Source: Novosphingobium sp. B1
Lineage (GTDB): Bacteria > Pseudomonadota > Alphaproteobacteria > Sphingomonadales > Sphingomonadaceae
DNA length: 58,754 nt
Reading direction: 5' to 3'
NCBI RefSeq assembly: GCF_900176395.1
Contig: NZ_FWXL01000016.1
Coordinates: 1 to 58,754, forward strand
The notes under the pieces are model-generated. The model had not been told where the DNA came from and ran no database searches. It worked only from the letters and a program-made list of their open reading frames with translations. Below, piece by piece: positions 51,148 to 58,754 of the stretch. The stretch's first letter is position 1; the number at the start of each line of letters is the position of its first letter. Position numbers and translations under genes: made by a program.

Positions 51148-52497
51148 ATGACCGCTCCGACCGCCGCCGATCTCTCTGCCGAAATCCAGCGCGTATTTGC
51201 CTTGCAGCAGGCGCACATGTGGGAGGCCAAGGCTTCGAGCGCTGCGGAACGGAAGCAAAAGCTCGCCCGCCTCAAAGCCTCGGTCGAGGCTCATGCAGAC
51301 GACATTGTCGCCGCAGTGCTGGAAGACACCCGCAAGCCCGTGGGCGAAATTCGCGTCACCGAAGTCCTCAACGTCACTGGCAACATCCAGCGCAACATCG
51401 ACAATCTCGATCAGTGGATGAAGCCGACCGAAGTCCAGACGACGCTCAACCCGGCAGACAGCGCGCAGATCATCTACGAGGCGCGCGGCGTATGCCTGAT
51501 CCTCGGGCCGTGGAACTTCCCGCTTGGCCTCGCGCTGGGGCCGGTGGCCGCCGCGATTGCGGCTGGCAACACCTGCATCGTCAAGCTGACTGACCTGTGC
51601 CCGGCGACAGCAAGGATTGCCGCCACGATCATCAAGGAGGCCTTCGACGAGAAGGACGTCGCCCTTTTCGAAGGCGACGTATCGGTCGCGACAGCCCTGC
51701 TCGACCTGCCATTCCATCACATCTTCTTCACTGGAAGCCCGCGCGTGGGGAAAATCGTGATGGCTGCGGCTGCCAGACACCTGACCAGCGTGACACTGGA
51801 ACTGGGGGGCAAGTCTCCGGTCATCGTCGACGACAGTGCGGATATTGCCCAGGTCGCGGCGCAGCTTGCCGCAGCCAAGCAGTTCAACGGTGGACAGGCC
51901 TGCATCAGCCCGGACTACGTCTTCATCAAGGAAGACAAGAAGGCCGCGCTGGTTGAGGGCTTCCGCGCCAACGTCGCGAAGAACCTCTATGACGATGCCG
52001 GCAAGCTCAACAAGGACGGCATAGCGCAGGTCGTCAACGAGACGAATTTCAACCGCGTCAAGGCGATGTTCGACGACGCGGTCGAGAAGGGAGCCACGGT
52101 TGCCGTCGGCGGCGCGTTCGAGCCCGAGGACCTGACCGTCCACCCGACGATGCTGACCGACGTGACGCCACAGATGAAGATCTTGCAGGACGAGATTTTC
52201 GCCCCGGTCATCCCGGTGATGACGTACGACACGCTCGATCAGGCGATCGGCTACATCGAAGCCCACGACAAGCCGCTCGCCCTGTACGTTTACAGCCAGG
52301 ATGAAGCGAACGTCGAAAAGGTGCTTGCGCGCACTTCGTCAGGCGGCGTTACCATCAACGGCGTTTTCTCGCATTATCTCGAGAACAACCTGCCCTTCGG
52401 TGGCGTCAACACCAGCGGCATGGGCAGCTACCACGGCTATTTCGGTTTCAAGTGCTTCAGTCACGAGCGAGCTGTCTATCGACATATTCAGCCCTGA
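51148..52497 (+). CDS. NAD(P)-dependent aldehyde dehydrogenase (class 3/fatty-aldehyde type)
   Basis: 449 residues, shorter than 500-residue ALDHs, as in the class 3 group. GPWNFPLGLALGP (cofactor binding), FTGSPRVG (nucleotide loop), TLELGGKSP with the general-base Glu, and the nucleophilic Cys in NGGQACISPDYVFI. It oxidises an aldehyde to the acid; class 3 relatives in sphingomonads act on long-chain or aromatic (coniferyl-like) aldehydes, but the substrate is unproven. The PFGGVNTSGMG block near the end is typical. Preceded by an unannotated AT-free 130-nt gap. Confidence 0.88.
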   Translation: MTAPTAADLSAEIQRVFALQQAHMWEAKASSAAERKQKLARLKASVEAHADDIVAAVLEDTRKPVGEIRVTEVLNVTGNIQRNIDNLDQWMKPTEVQTTLNPADSAQIIYEARGVCLILGPWNFPLGLALGPVAAAIAAGNTCIVKLTDLCPATARIAATIIKEAFDEKDVALFEGDVSVATALLDLPFHHIFFTGSPRVGKIVMAAAARHLTSVTLELGGKSPVIVDDSADIAQVAAQLAAAKQFNGGQACISPDYVFIKEDKKAALVEGFRANVAKNLYDDAGKLNKDGIAQVVNETNFNRVKAMFDDAVEKGATVAVGGAFEPEDLTVHPTMLTDVTPQMKILQDEIFAPVIPVMTYDTLDQAIGYIEAHDKPLALYVYSQDEANVEKVLARTSSGGVTINGVFSHYLENNLPFGGVNTSGMGSYHGYFGFKCFSHERAVYRHIQP

Positions 52498-52591
52498 TCG
52501 AACGATATAGGTCGGAATCCGATCAGTCACCGCTCGAAATTGCCGGGACCTTTCCGTTACGCTTTCCGCGCGACAACGGGAAGGGTTCGAG

Positions 52592-53305
52592 TTGATAATT
52601 TGCCATTCGCGACAATTCGTCTTGCTTGCGCTATGGAAGACAGCGAGCCAGACCTGCCACGCAAGTCTGGAGCAGTGGAACGAGAGCACTTACAGCCGTT
52701 TCTTTCACTATAATCCATCGCTGGGTCGCGTTGTTCATCAGCACGCGACCCTCGCCGATCTCATGGCCATGCCCGAAGGCAAACTGGGATATCGGCTCGC
52801 TGCCTTCGTCCGCAATCCTTATGACCGTGCCTACTCAGGCTTTCGGCAGATCCAGCGCGACTTCGAAATGCAGCCCAGAATCGACACGCAATGTGATTGG
52901 GTGAATGCACTTGTCCGAACGCAGATCGCGGAGAACATGGCGCGTGTCATATCTGCTGGCTTCGATTTCGATGCCTGGATTGCCGCGCTCCCCGAATACG
53001 AAATCTACGATGCCGGGCCCAATACCAACATGCCCTTGCACCCTGCGCATTACTGGACGCACCTTGGCGATATTTGCGCGGACTACATCGGCAAGGTCGA
53101 GCAGTTCGACCACGATTTCGCAACCTTCTGCACAACGATGGGCATCCCCGTCCCGCCAGTGCAGGTCATGAACGCGAGCGCAGACCCGGTCACGAACACG
53201 AACTCGTTCTCCCGCTATGCCAATCGGATGTCGCGCCGCTCGCTTGACCGGATCAACGACCTCTTCGCCCGCGACTTCGAACTGTTCGGATATGATCGGC
53301 TATGA
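52592..53305 (+). CDS. Sulfotransferase-like protein
   Basis: 237 residues from a TTG with GGGAAGGG about 9 nt upstream. It has a phosphosulfate-loop-like LWKTASQTCHASLEQW near the N-terminus and the 3'-phosphate motif FVRNPYDRAYSGF (about 74-86), typical of the membrane/soluble sulfotransferase_2 group, which uses PAPS. No signal peptide or membrane helix. The target could be a surface carbohydrate. PAPS-forming genes are not in the window. It could also be a distant member with altered activity. Confidence 0.7.
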   Translation: MIICHSRQFVLLALWKTASQTCHASLEQWNESTYSRFFHYNPSLGRVVHQHATLADLMAMPEGKLGYRLAAFVRNPYDRAYSGFRQIQRDFEMQPRIDTQCDWVNALVRTQIAENMARVISAGFDFDAWIAALPEYEIYDAGPNTNMPLHPAHYWTHLGDICADYIGKVEQFDHDFATFCTTMGIPVPPVQVMNASADPVTNTNSFSRYANRMSRRSLDRINDLFARDFELFGYDRL

Positions 53306-53388
53306 CGGCTGAGCGGGCAAGCGAACTTGCACCCCTGCCCCCTCCCTGTTAGGCGCGCGGCGCGTAATCCTCGGGAGTCGTAGCGCCC

Positions 53389-54603
53389 ATGTCCGATATC
53401 AAGAAGGTCGTCCTCGCTTATTCCGGCGGCCTCGACACCTCCGTCATCCTCAAGTGGCTGCAGGTCACCTATGGCTGCGAGGTCGTGACCTTCACCGCCG
53501 ACCTTGGCCAGGGCGAGGAGCTGGAGCCTGCGCGCGCCAAGGCCAAGCTGATGGGCGTGCCGGATCACAACATCTATATCGATGACCTCCGCGAGGAGTT
53601 CGTCCGCGATTTCGTCTTCCCCATGATGCGGGCCAATGCTCGCTATGAAGGCGATTATCTGCTTGGCACGTCGATCGCGCGTCCGCTCATCTCCAAGCGC
53701 CTGATCGAGATCGCGCGCGAAACCGGGGCCGATGCGGTCGCCCACGGCGCGACCGGCAAAGGCAACGATCAGGTTCGCTTCGAACTTTCGGCCTATGCGC
53801 TTGAGCCCGGCATCAAGGTCATTGCACCGTGGCGCGAATGGGACCTCACCAGCCGGACCGCGCTGATCGCCTGGGCCGAAGCGCACCAGATCCCTGTACC
53901 CAAGGACAAGCGGGGCGAAAGCCCGTTCTCGACCGACGCGAACCTGCTTCACACCTCGTCCGAAGGCAAGGTGCTGGAGGATCCGTGGGAGGAGACTCCA
54001 GACTATGTCTATTCGCGCACCGTCAACCCCGAGGATGCGCCGGATCAGCCGGAATACATCACGATCGATTTCGAAAAGGGCGACGGCGTAGCGCTCAATG
54101 GCCAGGCCATGTCGCCAGCCACGCTTCTGGCCGCACTCAACGATCTGGGCCGCAAGCATGGCATCGGGCGCCTCGATCTCGTCGAGAACCGTTTCGTCGG
54201 CATGAAGAGCCGGGGAATGTACGAAACGCCCGGCGGCGAGATCTATGCGCGCGCCCATCGCGGCATCGAGAGCATCACGCTCGATCGTGGCGCTGCGCAT
54301 CTCAAGGATGAGCTCATGCCGAAATACGCAGAGCTGATCTACAATGGCTTCTGGTTCAGCCCCGAGCGTGAAATGCTGCAAGCAGCCATCGATCACAGCC
54401 AGGCACGCGTCAACGGGACCGTTCGTCTGAAGCTGTACAAGGGCAGCGCCTTCGTGGTGGGTCGCAAGTCGCCCGACAGCTTGTACTCCGAACGTCATGT
54501 CACGTTCGAGGACGACGCCGGTGCCTACGATCAGAAGGACGCCGCCGGCTTCATCAAGCTCAACGCGCTCCGGCTGCGCCTTCTGGCGCAACAAGGCCGC
54601 TGA
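53389..54603 (+). CDS. argG: Argininosuccinate synthase
   Basis: 404 residues. It joins citrulline and aspartate with ATP on the way to arginine. The PP-loop AYSGGLDTSVI (about 9-19), the ATP/citrulline motif HGATGKGNDQVRFE (about 115-128), and the C-terminal AYDQKDAAGFIKLNALRLR are present. The protein is complete. A short gap of 83 nt separates it from the sulfotransferase-like gene; no shared promoter is obvious. Confidence 0.95.
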   Translation: MSDIKKVVLAYSGGLDTSVILKWLQVTYGCEVVTFTADLGQGEELEPARAKAKLMGVPDHNIYIDDLREEFVRDFVFPMMRANARYEGDYLLGTSIARPLISKRLIEIARETGADAVAHGATGKGNDQVRFELSAYALEPGIKVIAPWREWDLTSRTALIAWAEAHQIPVPKDKRGESPFSTDANLLHTSSEGKVLEDPWEETPDYVYSRTVNPEDAPDQPEYITIDFEKGDGVALNGQAMSPATLLAALNDLGRKHGIGRLDLVENRFVGMKSRGMYETPGGEIYARAHRGIESITLDRGAAHLKDELMPKYAELIYNGFWFSPEREMLQAAIDHSQARVNGTVRLKLYKGSAFVVGRKSPDSLYSERHVTFEDDAGAYDQKDAAGFIKLNALRLRLLAQQGR

Positions 54604-55410
54604 CCGCTGCGCTTCGGCGCTGCACAATAGCTATCCACCGAAAGGTGCGGGGGTTGTGGATAACTCCTGTACTTTTCGCTTGCGCGACTCACAATCGAGG
54701 CGCAGCTTTGATGTGTCGAGAGCGAAAACTTCTCTGAAAATCGGCAGCCAAGCTTCTGATTTTCAAGATTTAAACAAGCGCCGATGCGAATATGACAGGT
54801 TTCCAGCGTAACCAACCGGCAGGTGCCACGCGGCTGATCTGCGGATGTGCGAAACTGTGACCCCAGTGTTCGGAAATGGAACGCGCAAAGGCTTTTTCTG
54901 ACCACGCAAACGCTGCAGGGACCTTGGTCTTCAACCAGCGTGAAGCAAGAGTTACGAAAAGTTGGCGGCGTTACACACCTGCTGTCACGAGATCCATCCT
55001 GGCATTGCGAGAGCATAGACCGGGGTGGGATTGGTGGCGGAAGGCAACGCCCGGAACGACGCTTCCCGGACAGCTCGTCAGAGCAATCGGTTGGCGGTCA
55101 GACGCGGTGACAGGCGGATGTTCGCATCCGCCGGGTCGGATATGGTTCGAGTGATAGCGGCGCGACCCTGTGTGAAAGCACGGATCGGCAGCAGCCCAGG
55201 GGCTTTGCGCCCCGGACGGCATCCTTCGAGACGTAATCGGCCAGTGCACCGCGAGGGACAATGGCAAACGCGCTCGACGGTCAGCAATGTCCGATTGAGC
55301 AGGAAACCATAGTCCCAGGCTGCTGAAACAGCGGCGGGAAGGACGTGAAGTGGGGGCCGGCAGAAATGCTGGCCCCCATTTTCCTTCTGGCCTCTACGGC
55401 AACCTCATTG
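54604..55410. other. Gene-poor region of about 800 bases
   Basis: No recognised gene. It contains a DnaA-box-like TGTGGATAA at 54655-54663 and a weaker TATCCACCG nearby. A 92-codon plus-strand frame at 54876 has unusual codon use (AGA, ACA, TTT) and no family match. A hairpin with short T-tract at 55352-55382 closes a plus-strand transcript, if there is one. Composition is lower in GC than flanking genes in parts. An unannotated RNA or decayed gene is possible. Confidence 0.4.
55352..55382 (+). terminator. Intrinsic terminator of an unidentified transcript
   Basis: GGGGGCCGGCA and TGCTGGCCCCC form an 11-bp stem (one wobble) with a GAAA loop, then ATTTT. The nearest upstream plus-strand gene is argG, about 750 nt away, so it may terminate something unannotated. 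Confidence 0.6.
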
Positions 55411-55761
55411 TCATTCGATGCGCGGAACATTGCAGATGGTGCCGCGCAATGGTGGTGGCACGTCCGCAAGACGTGCAACGGCGCCGAAGGCCTGCACCGA
55501 CGGCGAGACCGTGTCGTCTTCGGCCAATCCGTTGTCAGGCTCGGGATCGACCGTGTCCTCAAAGCGATCCGTTTCAATTCCAAAGCTTCCTCCAGCCGGA
55601 GGAGGCGCCGCTTCCACCCGTGCCACTCGTTCCGTCCTGCCCGCGGCTTCGCCTTGCACGGCCGGAGTGGGTCCGCCGGCAAATGAGCCCGTGGTGTCAA
55701 ACAGCACCGAGACCAGCAGCAGGACCAGAGCGCTTACGGTTATGGCAAGATTTCGGTTCAC
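55411..55761 (-). CDS. Exported protein with a single N-terminal helix, family unknown
   Basis: 116 residues from MNRNLAITVSALVLLLVSVLF, a signal or anchor helix, then a Pro/Glu/Ala-rich and acidic body (FETDRFEDTVDPEPDNG-like). A Cys near the C-terminus. It starts 40 nt downstream of the TadE-like gene's stop and reads in the same direction, so may belong to the Tad pilus locus. Function not recognised. Confidence 0.55.
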   Translation of the reverse strand: MNRNLAITVSALVLLLVSVLFDTTGSFAGGPTPAVQGEAAGRTERVARVEAAPPPAGGSFGIETDRFEDTVDPEPDNGLAEDDTVSPSVQAFGAVARLADVPPPLRGTICNVPRIE

Positions 55762-55801
55762 CGACCTGCACCTTCCGGATGCCTGACATTCGCGTTCACC
55801 A

Positions 55802-56437
55802 TCAGCACGATTTCACCGCGAGACGTTGGGTGTTGGTGATATTCTGATTGGTTCGCTCACGCACGTTGAACGCGCTCTCGTAGCGGATGTCACCTGCGAT
55901 ACCGCCTATGCCCGTGAAGAAGACGGGCTCGTAATGATACGTCACCTCAACGAACATCACAGCAGTGCCGGATGCGGACGTGATCTTGTTTCCGGTGAGG
56001 CCCATGCCGGCGGCCAGGCTTGCATCCGTGCGCCCTGCCCCTTGCCTGCCGTACGCCGGGTTGATGGCAAGACTGCCATAGCAACGCTGCCAATTGATCA
56101 CCTGCCCTGCATTGCCGCCAATCTGTCCGTTCGGCTCTAGCGACGACAGGACGACCCGACCCTTTTCGGGAAAGTCGATGTTCTGGCCGATCAGCGCTGC
56201 GCCGGCGAAAACCTCGTAGATGTTGGATTCATCGATACCGGTGCGAACACGGCCCGCATTGTCGGCAACGGTAATTGCGATCTGGCTTATCCGCATGTGC
56301 GTCAGCACGAGGTTCGCCAGTTCCAGGCCTCCGAAAGTGAGCAGCACCAGCAACGGGATCGCCAGTGCAAACTCGATGATCGCCACTCCTGTTTGCGACG
56401 ACCTGAGCTCACGCAATGTCCGATATCCGATTTCCAT
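55802..56437 (-). CDS. TadE-like pilus assembly protein
   Basis: 211 residues. The N-terminal TadE motif SSQTGVAIIEFALAIPLLVLLTF (about 13-35) is the hydrophobic pseudopilin-like helix with Glu22, followed by LELANLVLTHMRISQIA and a periplasmic domain with four Cys, one at the very end. Proteins of this type are minor pilins in Tad-type type IV pili. It is 15 nt downstream of a second TadE-like gene and probably translationally linked. Confidence 0.85.
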   Translation of the reverse strand: MEIGYRTLRELRSSQTGVAIIEFALAIPLLVLLTFGGLELANLVLTHMRISQIAITVADNAGRVRTGIDESNIYEVFAGAALIGQNIDFPEKGRVVLSSLEPNGQIGGNAGQVINWQRCYGSLAINPAYGRQGAGRTDASLAAGMGLTGNKITSASGTAVMFVEVTYHYEPVFFTGIGGIAGDIRYESAFNVRERTNQNITNTQRLAVKSC

Positions 56438-56452
56438 TGGCGGCGGACCTCC

Positions 56453-57079
56453 TCAAACACACACGGTGGGTGGGATGCGCTGCCGAGCGTAAGGCTGGTT
56501 GCGCACTGCGGTTTCGCCGGAGATCACGTAATTGGGAGATAGCGGCAGGAACTTGTCAATTGGAAACAGCCGCGGCATCGTAACCGTGACCGTGTAATAC
56601 GAGACATCATCCGCTCCACCGACACCGTCCCGGCCGGCGTCCGTATCGAAGCGGCCATTCTCGTTCAGATCAACGAAGCAGTCTCCGGCATCGTAGGCGC
56701 CATTCTTGTTGTAATCGGTCACCAGCTTCTCGCTGCGGCCCACAGTCGAGAAGTCGTAGAAGTTGCGGATGCGGACGGCGTAGGTCGCATCGCGCGCAAC
56801 CACGTCCGAACGGCGCTTGATTGCACACTGGACCTTGTCCGTCAGCGTGCCGGTCTTGCACTCGAGATCGGGCGCTTCAAGCGAAGCCGTGCGCGACACG
56901 TCGTTGAGTGCGCCTTGGACCACGGTCTTGAGATAGACCTGGTAGGCGAAATCGAAACTGCCGATCACCATCACCACCAGGGGCACCGACAGCAGCGCAA
57001 ACTCGACCGTCACGACTGCGCGAGAATCTTGCAGGACCCTCCAGCCCCTTAAACGTCGCAATGTCTTCTTGAGCGCCAT
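56453..57079 (-). CDS. TadE-like pilus assembly protein
   Basis: 208 residues. The pattern SRAVVTVEFALLSVPLVVMVIGSFDF (split over about 19-44) is the TadE helix, followed by a periplasmic body. It includes the Ca-binding-like DYNKNGAYDAGD and DLNENGRFDTDAG loops with acidic spacing similar to EF-hand loops, an odd feature for a TadE protein. It begins 3 nt after the tadG-like stop and is probably in one operon with it. Confidence 0.85.
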   Translation of the reverse strand: MALKKTLRRLRGWRVLQDSRAVVTVEFALLSVPLVVMVIGSFDFAYQVYLKTVVQGALNDVSRTASLEAPDLECKTGTLTDKVQCAIKRRSDVVARDATYAVRIRNFYDFSTVGRSEKLVTDYNKNGAYDAGDCFVDLNENGRFDTDAGRDGVGGADDVSYYTVTVTMPRLFPIDKFLPLSPNYVISGETAVRNQPYARQRIPPTVCV

Positions 57080-57082
57080 GGT

Positions 57083-58754
<1,672 letters not shown>

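Noticed and set aside
54655..54663. DnaA-box-like TGTGGATAA as a replication origin
   Set aside because: A single near-perfect box plus one weak one, with no AT-rich unwinding tract or usual origin neighbours.
54876..55154. 92-codon plus-strand frame in the gene desert
   Set aside because: Atypical codon use, weak start and no family resemblance; not called as a gene.

Overview
The window looks like chromosomal DNA of a Sphingomonadales alphaproteobacterium, probably Novosphingobium or a close relative. The basis is high GC, two large TonB-dependent receptors, fixNOQP-fixGHIS order in a cbb3 oxidase locus that ends in hemN, a DUF2849/DUF934 sulfite-reduction operon, and overall protein resemblance. 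The taxon is an inference; no rRNA or tRNA gene is visible.

Layout. 1-95 is the end of an IS256-type insertion sequence; its transposase start codon reads out of the window, and it has cut pobA (4-hydroxybenzoate hydroxylase) near codon 177. 0.9-2.4 kb: a degenerate response regulator and an ArsR/AHSA1 pair. 2.4-7.4 kb: a TonB-dependent receptor behind a beta-helix-type lipoprotein, divergent from a small TPR-like secreted protein, with Pho-box-like sites between. 7.4-10.6 kb: a 55-residue protein, a MarR-like regulator, queF and a Pro/Ala-rich membrane protein. 10.7-17.9 kb: sulfur metabolism (sseA, metC-like lyase, mscS, then cobA-DUF2849-cysI-DUF934-cysH), closed by a strong terminator. 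18.0-23.1 kb: a DUF4331 protein apparently split over two genes, a TPR protein, a HupE/UreJ-like permease and a K+ channel. 23.1-26.5 kb: a divergent PEP carboxylase and eda.

26.6-37.0 kb is the microaerobic respiration locus, read leftwards: ccoNOQP (cbb3 oxidase), ccoGHIS (assembly and copper delivery), a small Cys-rich exported protein and hemN (oxygen-independent heme synthesis). A perfect FNR/FixK-type site lies between ccoN and divergent ompW. 37.2-43.4 kb: a second TonB-dependent receptor, a small membrane protein coupled to a bestrophin, an FNR-type regulator with the four-cysteine pattern, a flavin reductase and a CmcJ/NvfI-like oxygenase. A second perfect FNR site and an intrinsic terminator upstream of the fnr gene frame a candidate FNR-controlled small RNA of about 100 nt.

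43.6-54.6 kb: DEAD-box helicase, lepA, a phosphate-selective porin behind a clear Pho box, a glycine-zipper protein, cfa, an aldehyde dehydrogenase, a sulfotransferase and argG. 54.6-55.4 kb holds no recognised gene. The last 3 kb is a Tad-pilus-type locus (two TadE-like proteins and a TadG-like vWA protein) in which tadG is broken by frameshifts and an in-frame TGA and carries an 11-unit hexamer repeat.

Three regulatory themes run through the window: oxygen (FNR sites at ccoN/ompW and before fnr), phosphate (Pho boxes before the porin and probably before the lipoprotein/receptor pair) and assimilatory sulfate reduction. The best candidates for something undescribed are the FNR-site/terminator small RNA, the split-DUF4331/TPR/HupE cluster and the Cys-rich small protein inside the cbb3 operon.
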